A stretch of 64,000 nucleotides of DNA from Odontesthes bonariensis (GCF_027942865.1 NC_134512.1:1218501-1282500); one strand, 5' to 3'. Positions 41,901 through 54,847 are shown, numbered from the stretch's first letter. Translations and numbers: made by a program. Notes: generated by a model from the sequence alone, not told the origin.

Positions 41901-42971
41901 AAAGGGACATTATGTAATTTCTTCCCCCATCTAGTGGTGCAATTTTATTTTGCAAAGTCGAATGAATTTGCTCTCTAGCGCCTCGCGTTTTCAAATGTGC
42001 GTTGCAGCTTCTTGAACTACGGTAGGCGGTATGTGTCAAGATTCAAGAAGCTATAGCTTCAGACTCAAGGTCCATACAAACAAAAAGACATCAAGACACA
42101 CAGTACAAAGGATTACATAACACACATACAACAACACTATAAATACAGATGACAGATAACATGTCAGATAACATAAGTTGACATAGCCTTTGGTGTGCAA
42201 ACAATGCAATTAGTCATATTCCGGGAGTTACCGGAAGTGACGTCGACGCAGCGGTAGCGTTAGCAGCAGTGTGTAGTTTTATCTGGAAAGTGTTCTTTTA
42301 AATAAACTCCCGGTAAACTTACAAACTTTCTAATGCCTCGTTTTGTGAGTTAAGAGCCTATGTGTACTACGGTAGAAGTTTGGTAACAATGAATGCATTA
42401 TTAGTGGGATAATTTACGAGATAAAATCTATTTACCATTAGCGCCAGTAAGCCATTCGGCGGACGTGACATCAAAATGACGTCATTTCCGCTTCCAGGCC
42501 TGGCGTTGGGGAAAACGCGATTCCAAGTGCTTTATGTCCCTCTCGGCACTTCGTCGTTTTTCATAGACCGGAAGGACATGGCAGCCTCCATAGAGCTTGC
42601 CCGCTCTATGTAGATACAGACAAGTTATTCTTCACTCAGGATGATAAGTGAGATTTTTGACAGAGATAATTTTACACCAATGAGGACTAATGTATGAATG
42701 AATATGTTGATTTGAGCATTAAAATTGCACTAACGAAGCTGCACTGTTGTTGCTCTGTATATTGGTTACTGTGTATTGTTGTACACACCCTGTACATTTA
42801 ATATACATATATTTTTATCCTTTATTTTTTATCATTATATCCCTGTTACATGTTTGCACCTTACGCCGCAGCAAATTCCTAGTTAGTGAACACTGTTCAC
42901 TAACAATGGCAATAAAAACGAATTCTGATTCTGATTCTGATTCTGATTAATTTATTACATAGTGTCCCTTT
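41901..42971. mobile_element. DNA-transposon-like element with AAAGGGACA termini
   Basis: AAAGGGACATTATGTAAT (41901-41918) is matched, with one mismatch, by the inverse complement of 42954-42971. Sequence next to the left end (CCCCCATCTAGTGGTG) is one I recognise as common in fish repeats. The right half contains a LINE tail (42715-42951) that probably inserted later. No transposase. The target duplication is unclear (TAA on the left, TTA on the right). Confidence 0.55.
42715..42951 (+). mobile_element. LINE 3' end fragment with (ATTCTG)n tail
   Basis: A 5'-truncated insert of 3' UTR type (AATGGCAATAAAAACGAATTC) ending in four copies of TGATTC-type repeat. This is the same style of tail as the Rex1-like fragment at 12600-13625. 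Confidence 0.7.
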
Positions 42972-43133
42972 AAAAAAACTCCCCCTGTCCCTCAAGGCTC
43001 TCCGTACTTTTTGAAAGGATTTAGTTTATTTTTTATTTCGTGAATTGTTTATTTATTTGTCTATTTATTTTTATTTATTTTATTTTATTTTATTTTGTCA
43101 CTCCTTCGTCGACGCTCCACACCCGCAGTTACA

Positions 43134-43206
43134 TAATTGTACCGTTGGTGGCAGTAATGCGACATTACGGATGCTAACCGCCAATAAATTACAAGAAGAA
43201 GAAGAG
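43134..43206 (+). repeat. Short fish repeat with GAA tail
   Basis: CGTTGGTGGCAGTAATGCG, then CTAACCGCCAATAAA and (GAA)n. I recognise this arrangement as a common teleost interspersed repeat, but cannot name the family from sequence alone. It lies directly before znf277 exon 1. Confidence 0.45.
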
Positions 43207-43256
43207 GAAGGTTCTCCGTACCAATAGATTTTTTTAAGTACCACGTGACATTTAAT

Positions 43257-46200
43257 ATGGCAGCAAGCGCCCGACGTAACGACAGTGGTATGTTGAAATT
43301 GTAGACGTTTGTTGGGAGTGAGTTGTTCTGGTTTCACTTGGGGATGACACGCGTGTTTTTTAGCAGAGTTTGTGGGGCTGTAAGTGGCGCGGAAGACTCA
43401 ACAGTTAGCAACTACCCAGTTGAGCTCTGTGGCTAACGAACACTAGCTTCCGTTTGTTATTGGTCGGCTTAAACCACATTTGTACACAATGCACCACACT
43501 TGCTGACCTGCTATACATTTTTTTTTGCACCTTGGTACATTATGTTCTGTGCCACTTCTCACAAAGGACGACCCTGCTTAATATTATTTGAAATAACTCA
43601 TATTATTCAGTTATTCCTGAACTTCGGCAGTAGTTTGCTAGTTAATGGAAACACTATTATTTATAGTCATTAATTTGCTGGTAAATGTGGAACTACTTTT
43701 CCTGTTTTCAGTAACATATCCCCATTCGCACTAGTTTTGGGGGCATTTTTGTGGTAAATATGAGCTTGCTTCTTCTGTCAGGTGAGGACAGCATATTGGA
43801 GCCACTGAGTTTTCCAGAGCAACCAGTTGAAAGCTCCAACACTCCCAGTCTCCAATGTCCCAGTTCTGAGCTGCTCGTCTGCCTGTTTTGTTCCGAGTCT
43901 GCGCCTGTGCTGCAGAAGGACATTCTCCTTAAACACCTGCTGCTTGGACACAAGCTGGTCATTGCGGATGTCAAACTCATTGCGGACCTCCCAAGGTTTG
44001 AACGTACAGAACATACAGGGGCAGAACCAAGTGTGTCAGAAAGAATGTATATTATTTTTATAGTTGACCATCAATGTTGGCTGTTCTGCCTCTTTCAAGA
44101 CCATATATTATTGATGAAAACAGTATTTTCCCAACTTCTGAATGAAAAACTGACTGGGATGATTGGGAACTTCACCGCAGCCCAGGTGTGGGAGGTCAGA
44201 TGCGTCACAAGCCTTCCTGTTGACGCTAATGGGGACACTTGTCATATAATAATACTGCTGATGTGTGTTGAGTGTAGCTCAGTCATTTATGTAATCGTGC
44301 TTTTAGCTTTAAGAGTATCTCTACTGAATAACAGTCCTCTGCTCCACATCCTGGTGTTCAGACTAACACACATATTAAAATACAGATATTCTATTAAAAA
44401 TTAGTCGTGTATGAGTTTATTGAAGCGTATCGCTTTATTATTTGGGAATGACAGGTCAGGTTTTATTAGTTTTCTGATTAATCAGGGTGTATTTTGATTC
44501 GCAGTCATGCCACTAGGTCAGGAGTGAATATGAAGAATTGTAAAAATGAACAGTTGAGCTGTTGTCATTTGTTATCATGATTGAGTCAGGGTATTATGGA
44601 TATTATGACATAAGAATCTGCCTGGTGAGTAAAAGCATTTCACTCCCCTTCACATCCAGCTGCTGTGTTGCTTTTCTGGTAAGATTTCTCTTCTCCAACA
44701 GATATATGCTGTACTGGAAGGGCAGATTCCTGGAGCAACAGGTCACAGATTTTTGCAGTGTGATTAAGACCAACTCCACTGGCCCAGCTGGTGAGTGAAG
44801 TAAACTGTGTCAGTGTCTAAGCTTTAGAGGAACTCTGATAATACAGACAGATTAAAATCACAATACAGCCAATTTCATCGGTTTAGGCAAGTTATCATAT
44901 TGTGATCATTTTAGAAAATTAGGTGCATGTAATGAAAACTGGAATTGTATACAAACAACCTTTAGTTATTAGTATATATTATAACAAGCTTTATCCTTGT
45001 TAGTGAGGCCCTAAACAATGTAAATAAGTTAATTATATTACTAATCCACTTACAGCAAGTTGTTGATCCCACAGAAAAACAAGAACACTACTTCCTGCTG
45101 TGTGACATCCTTCCAGAGGACAGAACTCTCAGAGAAAAACTCCAGCAGAAACGACTGGTAAGGACCTAAATGTCAAATCCAACATTAACGAAGAAACCTC
45201 TGAATTCAGGTTCCATTTCTACAGCATGGATCACGGACAAACATTTGTTTTGTGTCATCATAAAAACAGTGAACACACATCTCTTTATAGATCACGGACC
45301 ACCTGGAAATGTGTGCTTTTGGATTAGTCCTACAGTGGCTTATTATTATATTCACCTGCAGGTCTATTAGGTGGTCTCTATGAACTCATCACATCTAGTG
45401 ACTTTGACTTTTTCCCATTCTTCCATGCAAATCTGCTCCAGCTCCTTCAAGTTGGATAGGTTCTGCTGATGTGCAACAACGTTTAGGTCATGCCACAGAT
45501 TCTAAATGGGTGGCATTAGATCTTAAAGTGATAGTTCGCCTCTTTTCACATGAAGCTGTATGACATCCCATATCAGCAACATCATTTCTGAACATCTTCT
45601 TACCCCCTGCTGCGTCCTGTGAGCAGAGTTCCAGCCTCGTTTTGGTGTTGATGAAGGTAGTCCGGCTAGTTGGCTGGGGTTTAAAAAATAAAGCGTTTTG
45701 CTTCTCAAAACAATATGTGTTCAAAAGAGTAATACATCTTTTTGCAAAATCGTTCAGCAAAAAAAGTCAGACCTCACAATCGCTTGGCGCTATTTCTCTC
45801 TCCCTTCGTATCACTGCCTGCTGTGCAGACCGAGCAGCAAACACCTTAACAGGCGCAGCTGTCGGCAGGTGGCTGAACGCATTGATGTGACAACATATAC
45901 TGTATATGAACTGTTTTTTTTGAGTAGAATTCTTCTTTTGTGGTCAAATTCCAAAGAAGGACAAATGCATATAGCTAAGTTTGCTAATTGACACAGTTAA
46001 AGTGTGAATGCTGATGAAGATGTGGGAGTGAAGTTGACTGGGAAGGAGGTCACTGTGGTGTCTCCAGTCACTGTGTCTTGCTGCACACTAGTTGTCTAGC
46101 TTTACATTACATGATGATATGTGTGCAGCACTATTATAATGATTAACTCAAATCGTGTTAACAAGGCTAACTGAGTAAAAGGTGCATTTAAAGTTAAGAA

Positions 46201-49200
46201 TGAGAAAAGCTAGACTTCCTGGAATTCGGCTACATCCTGCATCATTGTGTGTTTTAACACGCTTCACATCAGACTCTAAATGTTATTCTGTTCTCTTGCC
46301 ACATACATCTCTGATAGATACTGAGTGGAATTTGCTTTGTGGTTTGAGTTGTCTTCCGTATTTAAGAAATGGAAAATTGCTTATGGAATAGTTATGGCTT
46401 ATGTGTGCTGGCTTGAATATTTCTTATAAAGTGGATTTTTAAGGTATGGTATGAAACAAACATAACTGTATGAGAGACTCTCACATAAATTTTCTACCAT
46501 CTGGCCTAATTTGACCATCTCACCATATCTGCTGTGTTCCTCTGCGTATTTTTTTCCTTACACATTCTCCCTTAAAATGTGCTTTTTTTTTTTTTCTTTC
46601 TTTTCTTTTTCTTTTGTAGCTGAGTGCAACAATTTTTGGTTTTGTGCATACACAATGGTTATTAATGAGACCCCTGGATTATACAGGAGGAGGTGCTTGA
46701 ACAGCAGCAGGTGGAGAGAGATGACTGCAGCTTCCATCGTCTCTGCATGTTCTGCAATGAGGAGTTCACTGGAAACAGGTAGCCCATGTTCAAAGTTCAC
46801 TCAATCAAGAAGCCTTATGATGAATTATAACCGGCTCTTCAGTCAAATCCATGTTGAAAAGGTGGAATTTCAGGATATTTGAGGTGTCTCTGTGAGTCTA
46901 AAGAGAAACCGATTTGGAATGGCCAGTTTTGACGGCTCACAGTGTCACAAGAAAAAGATAAATCCCGCATAGCTTCTTTTATTGGCTATTGAGAGTAGGT
47001 ATGTGTTTATACTTTAATGTTTTACTCAAAGGATTTTTTTTATTGGACATCAACAAATTAAAAACTATTTGAATTTTATCCAAAAATGAATAAAACCAGC
47101 GCTCTTTCTGCTGCAGATTTGTTTGTATATTTTTTAAAATGGCTCATATTGGAGTATTATTGTAATGTCATGTTTTTTCAGGTCATCGCTGCTGAACCAC
47201 ATGGCCAAAGAACATTCTTTCAACATTGGACTGCCAGACAACATTGTCTACTGCAACGAGTTCCTGGACACACTGCAGAACAAACTGGACAAGTAAGATC
47301 TGACATCTGTGCAGCATCATGTCAAACTCCAACTGCTTGTTTTCTAAAAGAAAAATGAGTAATTCTGGTCAAAATATATTCAAATGTGTTGTACACTGTA
47401 AATAATTCAAGATTTAAATAATCCAACTACAAATATAAATAGATATCTATAAATAAATGCAGGCTCCTAAGAGTAGATATAATGCATCAGTAAACTGTAA
47501 CTGTGATTAAAGGGGGGAAATAGTCAAAAGGAGCAGAGAAAACAAATTAGAAGCCAAAGTAAAACAGTAAGATTAGTAAAAGGCTTTTATAAAAAGATCA
47601 GTTTTGGTACGTGATTAAACGGTGAACACTGTGTTCTGTATGACTGCAACTAACTTTCATCATTGATTAACCAGCAAATAACTTTTCAATCTGTTGTTTC
47701 TCTACTTCATATCGGATAAAAATTCCAAAGAAAAATCGGTTATTTTCCTACAGCCCATGTTCATGTTTTGAAATATATAGATGTTTCCATGTCCTTCAAA
47801 TATATTAAGTTTACTGTAATGATGCCAAAAGAAAGCATCAAATCCTTCCATTCAAGAGGATTTGATTATCAGGGTGCTTTTATTTTTCAGGGTACTTTAT
47901 TGTTGCAGCTCAGGAGGAAATAAATGAATTTTCACTGCAGCGGTTTTGAATGGCTCGGCCGTGTGTGGGAATCTTAACTCGCCTCATGATTTGATTAGAT
48001 CATGATTCCACTGTTTAATGCATCTCAGATTCTGTATTATTAAATTATAATAGGAATTTACAAATCGCATGTAATGACTACCTAACTGGGCTTTAGGTTG
48101 GGTGTAGAGTGTAGGTAAAGCCATTTAGCCATTTGGCTTGAATTGGACTTACTATCTAAGTGCCTTGAGATGACATTTGTTGTATTTGGCGCTATATAAA
48201 TAAAAATGAATTGAATTGAATTGAATTGAATTGAATTTATTTTGTAGTGGGAGCTTAGTCTCGGAGGTACAGGTTCTTTAACCGATCACATATTTGGTGA
48301 TTTTCTTTGCTTTCAAACTGAGACGGCAACATTGATACGGCCTAATTGAACCCATTTCGACCTAAGGCTTCGTTTGAAACAGCCTTCTAACACTTGAAAC
48401 ATTGAAAACTTGCACTTGGTATTTCTTAGCCTCTGAAGAAACTAGAAACAGGAAATTAAAAGAATTTGTGGTTAGACCTTCTGACTTTACCATCGTCATC
48501 TTTTAAAAACAGCTCGTGTGTTTTGAAATGTTGCTGTGATGTGTTGTGTGTGCAGGCTTGAAAGGTAAAATAATACATATGTTGCTCCAGGTCACAGTGG
48601 GTTCATTTCTGACTGCATTCTTTAGTTAAAAAACCAGCCTCATTGTAGCCTATTATATCTATGTATATAGATCTATTTGAGTCACTAAGGGAGGAGTCAC
48701 TGTGTGACTGAAATAGATCTTAAACATAACGGTTTTGTTTTAATTCATCATTTTTAAAAAACGTACATGTAATGTTTTTTTTGTCTCTGATCTCCATCAG
48801 TCTGCGGTGTTTGTACTGTGAGAAAACATTTCGAGATAAAACTACGCTGAAGGATCACATGAGGAAGAAAGCTCACAGACGAATCAGTGCCATCAACCCT
48901 GAATACGACCGCTTTTACATCATCAACTACCTGGTAAAAAAAACTTAACAAAACTGCACTCGTCTTAAGTAAATCAGGACAAATGTTTTCTTTCTGTAAG
49001 TCTTAAAAATGTCTCGAAAAGCTTTTGGGAGGGTTTCCCTCTTTAATTGTTTCATTCTTTCTATGCCCACTTCCACAGGTCCTCATTAAATGTCTGTGAC
49101 ATGCTTAAGTCAAAGTCAAAGTCAACTTTATTGTCAAATTTGTATACGTACAGGACATACACAGGATTGAAATTACGTTTCTCTCAAACTCAATAGTGCA

Positions 49201-52200
49201 GTCTGCTGCAGCTCCAGTCTGTCCAGTTAAATTCCGAGCCTCCTTTTTGCCAGAATGGATGTGAAATGGGTCTTAAATTGTATTAATTATGGTCTTAAAA
49301 AGTCTTAAATTTGACTTGTTGAAACCTGCAGCGACCCTGATATTGGGATTATAGGGAATTATTCACTGAGTCTGGTCCATTTTATTTTTTTAAGCACAAG
49401 TTTCTTGTGTTTACTTTGAATGGTAACAAATTTCAGTAAAGGACTCAAACGTTGGCCATTACAACTGCTTTCATCATTTTTTTTTTTTAAGAGTTTTTCC
49501 TTCCCTCTAGAACTTCAGCTACATATTTTAAACGTACAGGTAACTAACAGATCTTTTTAATACATATAGAATAAAACAGGCTTTCTTAAATGTGCAGCTG
49601 TCTGTGAAACGTTTAATATGTAAAATATGACCAGCTTTAAAATGTCTGCAGAGATGTTGAATAGACAAAAGATTCAACTGAGGAAGGTCTGACTTTTCTG
49701 AAGACATCCCCCTTTTCCTACATCTTGTTACTTAATTGTTATTTATTATAGGAAGTATTTTTCATCTTTGACTTTATTCTCTTGTCAGGAATTGGGAAAA
49801 ACCTGGGAGGAGGTTCAGAATGAAGATGACCGGTGGATGGTTGATGATGATGATGAGTAAGTATCCTCGGCTACAGAGGTCACAACCCTTTGCTCTAAAG
49901 CCAAAACAGTCCCGTTTTTCATGTACCTGACTGTTTGAGTTGAATTCAACTATGTGAAGAAGACGAGATTTAAAAGTGACCCAGTGTCTCAACACTTTGT
50001 GGGTTGATCTCTTCTCTTAAAGAGACCTTGTGCTGTCACATATGGTGTGAATGGCTCCCTTTCACCTCCCAGCTGAATAACATCTGGTTTCCACAGGGAC
50101 TGGTCAGACTGGCAGGCTCATCCAGTGTCTGCTGTGTGTCTGTTCTGTGATTATCAGTCACAAACCATGGATCAGATCTATACACATATGAAGGTAAACA
50201 AACAGTAGTTTATATCTTCAAGAACCCCTTATTCTGCATGTGCTTTCATACACAGAGGAGCTTAACATCTGTATTTAACACAGCTGTAAGTTGTAAACGC
50301 ACAAGGATCAGTTTGTTCACACTGACAGTAGAGGGAGTGACAAGATACTGAGATCACTGCCACCTAAGGGGCCATTAAACACCAAAGAACACTGAAACTA
50401 TATCTCTATTTTGCATAAATTTTGCATTTTCGGATGCATAATGATCACCTGAGTGTCATGTGGTCCCACAGTCTGATGCGATTTTTTTTTTTTTTCTCTC
50501 TTCTTTTGTTTGTTTGTAGGATGCCCATGGATTTGATCTCCATAGCCTGAAGACAGAACTCAGTAAGTAAAGCAGTGTGAAAACGCCTGTTCATGATCCC
50601 AAAGCAGCAGTTTACCCACAGAAGGGCCTAATCCAGGGGTGTCAAACTGATCCGTGAAAGGGCCGTGTGGGTGCAGCTTTAGGCTACGGCTACACGAAAA
50701 CGAAACGAGGGTTTTTTTGAAAACGGGTACGAAAATGATTGCGACCACACAGGAAAGCTTCTGTGTCCACATGGAAACGCGACGCTTGCTGAAAATGTTG
50801 CAGTACACACGAAACACCTCTAGGTGCGCTGTAAGCCACCCCCACCGGTTACACCAGAACAATAGAAGAAGCAATGCGCATGCGTGTGCGCCCCTACTTT
50901 TACCAGCACGAAGCTCACGTTGTTCCTTCAACAACAGCCGCTGTAGTTAGCAGTGTCTGCAGCAGTGCTGCTATCAATGTTGTGGGGTCCATGATGATCG
51001 CTGTCTGTCCTTGTTGTGTTGTCTTCTTCTTCCGGATTTTGAATGAAAGTCGCTTTTTGTTCTGGTCACTGACGTATGTGTATACGTCACTGGCGTTAGC
51101 CATGTGGCTGTGACGCAGATGTAAACAAATCCGTTTTCGCTGGAACAATGGAAATGAAACAACGCCGTTCTCAGATCTTCCCACTCTGGAACCCGTTCTC
51201 CAAAACTATCGTTTTGGGGTAGTGGGAACGCCGGCTCCGTGTGGCCGCGACAGCCAAACAATAAGCAAAAGTATCATTTACAGTGAAAAACGTTTTCGTG
51301 TAGCCGTAGCCTTAGGTTCCAACCCTGCAGCAGCACAGCTGACTCGTTTCCTTCAATCAACTGAACTGGTAAGACCTTCAGTGCAGACAGTTCAGTTGGC
51401 CCTTTCATGGATGAGTTTGACGCCCCCAGCCTAATCCATACGGACATTGGGTGTTTTTTTTGTTTTTTTTATTTGTTTTTTTGTTTTTTTTTCCAAATCA
51501 AACTGGTATGTTGCAATACCAACTGTAGTGCATGTGTTTATCTTTAACAAGAGAGCTGTCAGTGAAAACGATGCAAAGGATCACACGACTCCTTCAGGGA
51601 GGTAATTAAACACTGAAGTCTGACAACGGATGTCAGCTGTGTTTGAAATCTGGAACTAGTGCAAACCAAACAGAAAGGCGGTAAAAGGAAAACACAGGTC
51701 AACCAAGGAAGACTTTAAATGGGTCAGGGCATACATTCAAAGTAATGTGTCTCCAAAATAGGACCACCAGCAGTAAACCATTATTTCTAATAATAAATCC
51801 ATCAATTCATGGAGTAATCTGTTAAGTAATACTTTTTTGTTTCCCAGCACTCGCTTACACTCACAGTGCAGTCAGTTTACACTTTTAACCTTCATTTAAG
51901 CAGGAAATGAAAAAAAGAGAATGTTGTGGCCAGGATAGGCAGCAGCTCAGCTTAGGATAACAAGCCTCCTGATTGGCATGAAAATGTTCCTGGCTGCTTT
52001 CTGCTGAGATGCCGTAGGGTTGATGCCGTAGGGTTGATGCCGCAGGGTTGATGCCGCAGGGTTGATGCCGCAGGGTTGATGCCGCAGGGTTGATGCCGCA
52101 GGGTTGATGCCGCAGCGTTGATGCCGCAGCGTTGATGCCGTAGGGTTGATGCCGTAGGGTTGATGCCGCAGCGTTGATGCCGCAGGGTTGATGCCGCAGG

Positions 52201-54633
52201 GTTGATGCCGCAGCGTTGATGCCGCAGCGTTGATGCCGTAGGGTTGATGCCGTAGGGTTGATGCCGCAGGGTTGATGCCGCAGGGTTGATGCCGCAGGGT
52301 TGATGCCGCAGCGTTGATGCCGCAGGGTTGATGCCGCAGGGTTGATGCCGCTGGGTTGATGCCGCAGGGTTGATGCCGCAGGGTTGATGCCGCAGGGTTG
52401 ATGCCGCAGCGTTGATGCCGCAGGGTTGATGCCGCAGGGTTGATGCCGCAGCGTTGATGCCGCAGGGTTGATGCCGTAGGGTTGATGCCGCAGCGTTGAT
52501 GCCGCAGGGTTGATGCCGCAGCGTTGATGCCGCAGGGTTGATGCCGTAGGGTTGATGCCGCAGCGTTGATGCCGCAGCGTTGATGCCGCAGGGTTGATGC
52601 CGTAGGGTTGATGCCGCAGGGTTGATGCCGCAGGGTTGATGCCGCAGCGTTGATGCCGCAGCGTTGATGCCGCAGGGTTGATGCCGTAGGGTTGATGCCG
52701 TAGGGTTGATGCCGTAGGGTTGATGCCGCAGGGTTGATGCCGCAGGGTTGATGCCGTAGGGTTGATGCCGTAGGGTTGATGCCGCAGCGTTGATGCCGCA
52801 GCGTTGATGCCGTAGGGTTGATGCCGTAGGGTTGATGCCGCAGCGTTGATGCCGCAGGGTTGATGCCGTAGGGTTGATGCCGCAGGGTTGATGCCGCAGC
52901 GTTGATGCCGCAGCGTTGATGCCGTAGGGTTGATGCCGCAGCGTTGATGCCGCAGGGTTGATGCCGCAGGGTTGATGCCGCAGGGTTGATGCCGCAGCGT
53001 TGATGCCGCAGCGTTGATGCCGCAGGGTTGATGCCGCAGGGTTGATGCCGCAGGGTTGATGCCGCAGGGTTGATGCCGCAGCGTTGATGCCGCAGGGTTG
53101 ATGCCGCAGGGTTGATGCCGCTGGGTTGATGCCGCAGGGTTGATGCCGCAGGGTTGATGCCGTAGGGTTGATGCCGTAGGGTTGATGCCGCAGGGTTGAT
53201 GCCGCAGGGTTGATGCCGTAGGGTTGATGCCGCAGGGTTGATGCCGCAGCGTTGATGCCGCAGCGTTGATGCCGTAGGGTTGATGCCGTAGGGTTGATGC
53301 CGCAGCGTTGATGCCGCAGGGTTGATGCCGCAGGGTTGATGCCGCAGGGTTGATGCCGCAGCGTTGATGCCGCAGCGTTGATGCCGTAGGGTTGATGCCG
53401 CAGGGTTGATGCCGCAGGGTTGATGCCGCAGGGTTGATGCCGCAGCGTTGATGCCGCAGGGTTGATGCCGCAGGGTTGATGCCGCTGGGTTGATGCCGCA
53501 GGGTTGATGCCGCAGGGTTGATGCCGCAGGGTTGATGCCGCAGGGTTGATGCCGCAGCGTTGATGCCGCAGGGTTGATGCCGCAGGGTTGATGCCGCAGC
53601 GTTGATGCCGCAGCGTTGATGCCGCAGGGTTGATGCCGCAGGGTTGATGCCGCAGGGTTGATGCCGCAGGGTTGATGCCGCAGGGTTGATGCCGCTGGGT
53701 TGATGCCGCTGGGTTGATGCCGCAGGGTTGATGCCGCAGCGTTGATGCCGCAGCGTTGATGCCGTAGGGTTGATGCCGCAGGGTTGATGCCGCATCCCCT
53801 CTCTCTGCCCCTTTTTCCTGTCAGCCAACTTTGAACAAAAAAAAAAATAGAGGTTATTTTCCTTCTTGTCTAGTTGTTTCAGTGTTGTTTATCTGAGATA
53901 AACACTTTGAATTGATATTGGAGAGTTTTGTTTGGATGTTGTGTGTTTTTTGTTTTCTTGGTGACGAGCATCATTCTGCCCTGTGTCCCACCTTAGACCT
54001 CAAGTTCTACCAACAAGTCAAGCTGGTTAACTTCATCCGACGACAGATGCACCAGAGCCGCTGCTACAGCTGCCGGCAGAAGTTTGAGTGTCGAGCTGAC
54101 GTCCTGCATCACATGGTGGCTGAGGGCCACGTGATGCAGCTGCCGGAGATGTCCACCTGGGACCAGCCGCAGTAAGCCACACACATGAATCCGCTTCATC
54201 TTCGTTCTTTATCTTGGTGTTTGCTCGGTCAGGCTTTCTATTTGCGTCCCTGTACTTGAAGTTGAATAGCCAATAGGAGAACATCATCTGCGGTCTCTTT
54301 TAATGAGATGCTGGGTTTCAAAAATGTAGTATTGAAACATGTCTCCCATACAAACTGATGTTGTTTCTGGCTTAGAGATGTGACGCTGATGAAGTCTGCA
54401 AACTAACATAAAAGATCCAGCCTGAGTACATTTGGGATTCCACTCTTTGCAGGTACTATTTCCCTACTTATGAGAATGATGCTCTCCTGTGCACACTGTC
54501 TGACAGCACTGAGGATGAAAGTGATGAGAGCGAGGACGTCCCAGTTATAGCGGAGGACATTTCCAGCCTGGGAGCACTAAAACAGACCAGCGTCCTGAAA
54601 CAGCTGCTGAAGAACAGAGGATCCTGCAGCTGA
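43257..54633 (+). CDS. znf277: Zinc finger protein 277
   Basis: Complete 12-exon CDS: 43257-43287, 43782-43995, 44702-44790, 45075-45157, 46687-46778, 47182-47292, 48801-48933, 49789-49856, 50097-50193, 50520-50562, 53997-54171, 54453-54633. All introns are GT-AG, the sum is 1317 nt and gives 438 aa plus stop, close to vertebrate ZNF277 (about 450). Five C2H2 fingers by Cys/His residue: 44/47/62/67, 159/162/176/181, 210/213/226/232, 288/291/304/309, 343/346/359/365. Family landmarks: VIADVKLIAD, TDFCSVI, FNIGLPDNIV, CEKTFRDKTTLKDHMRKK, YQQVKLVNFIRRQ, YYFPTYENDALLCTLSD. An acidic run precedes DWSDW. In mammals the protein is linked to Polycomb (BMI1) silencing and to ribosomal protein uS5; that role here is inferred from homology. 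The start is the first ATG with a donor 31 nt later. Introns 4, 6, 7 and 10 hold transposon debris; intron 10 is 3.4 kb. Confidence 0.95.
45398..45501 (-). pseudogene. Tc1/mariner transposase C-terminal relic in znf277 intron 4
   Basis: The minus strand reads NLWHDLNVVAHQQNLSNLKE followed by LEQICMEEWEKV. This is the conserved block after the third catalytic residue in Tc1-like transposases (ENLW.DLK...P.NL.ELE..C.EEW.K). About 35 codons remain, with no inverted repeats nearby. Confidence 0.75.
45525..45870. repeat. Probable interspersed repeat in znf277 intron 4
   Basis: The stretch starting TAAAGTGATAGTTCGCCTCT resembles a DNA-transposon-derived repeat I associate with several fish genomes. 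Neither ends nor target duplication can be defined, and no protein is encoded. Confidence 0.35.
48133..48239 (+). mobile_element. L2-like 3' terminal fragment in znf277 intron 6
   Basis: Almost identical to the last 100 bp of copies A and B (CTTACTATCTAAGTGCCTTG ... GCGCTATATAAATAAAAATG), ending in five or more ATTGA units. An extreme 5' truncation of the same LINE family. Confidence 0.85.
49108..49190 (-). mobile_element. LINE/SINE 3' tail in znf277 intron 7
   Basis: The minus strand ends TTGACAATAAAGTTGACTTT followed by GACTTTGA repeats, a typical target-primed retroposon tail. Only about 80 bp can be recognised. Confidence 0.6.
49345..49425 (+). mobile_element. L2-like 3' UTR fragment in znf277 intron 7
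   Basis: TAGGGAATTATTCACTGAGTC through CAAGTTTCTTGTGTTTAC matches 38870-38945 of copy B with a few changes. No 3' tail is present, so it is a broken piece rather than a clean insertion. Confidence 0.7.
50634..51428. mobile_element. hAT MITE in znf277 intron 10, carrying a nested Harbinger
   Basis: Ends CAGGGGTGTCAAACT (50634) and AGTTTGACGCCCCCA (to 51428) are inverted repeats of about 30 bp extending to GAAAGGGCC, flanked by the 8-bp duplication GCCTAATC (50626-50633 and 51429-51436), a hAT hallmark. Without the nested element it is only about 160 bp and non-coding. Confidence 0.85.
50682..51311. mobile_element. PIF/Harbinger-type MITE nested in the hAT MITE
   Basis: Inverted termini GGCTACGGCTACACGAAAACG-like (50682-50702 and 51291-51311) are flanked by TTA on both sides (50679-50681 and 51312-51314), the PIF/Harbinger target. 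630 bp. A short minus-strand ORF fragment inside (MDPTTLIAALLQTLLTTAAV) has no catalytic motif. Confidence 0.85.
52008..53794. repeat. 14-bp minisatellite, about 127 units, znf277 intron 10
   Basis: Unit TTGATGCCGCAGGG with four main variants at its end (CAGGG, CAGCG, TAGGG, CTGGG). The array is pure in length: no unit with an indel was noticed. The variant order recurs in blocks, for example the run around the rare CTGGG unit near 52350 reappears near 53120 and 53480, so the array grew by duplication of multi-unit blocks. The unit has no stop in any minus-strand frame, which creates a 647-codon spurious ORF (51885-53828). Confidence 0.95.
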
Positions 54634-54847
54634 CAGTTTGCTTTCTTGCTTTTGAATGATTATTGCTGTCATCGGACTCGATGTCCTTTGTGCACCTGGT
54701 AACACGGCAGCATATTTTTCATGACGAGAATCTAGGACTTTAACAGTGTTCTCTGAGGGGAAAAATATGATGCAGGTGAAAAGCCACCAACCAGAATGTT
54801 TGAGTTGTAAATGAGATTTTCAACCAGCTACTTGTTTCTGTTCAAGT

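Noticed and set aside
43755..44404. 217-codon ORF running through znf277 exon 2 into the intron
   Set aside because: Only 43782-43995 is exon; the remainder reads through a good donor site into intron sequence unlike ZNF277.
52008..53794. CRISPR-like array
   Set aside because: Units are contiguous 14-bp copies with no spacers, in a vertebrate intron; it is a minisatellite.
51885..53828. 647-codon minus-strand ORF with a regular 14-residue repeat
   Set aside because: It is the reading of the 14-bp minisatellite, which has no stop in any frame of that strand. It lies inside znf277 intron 10 and its non-repeat ends are not protein-like.
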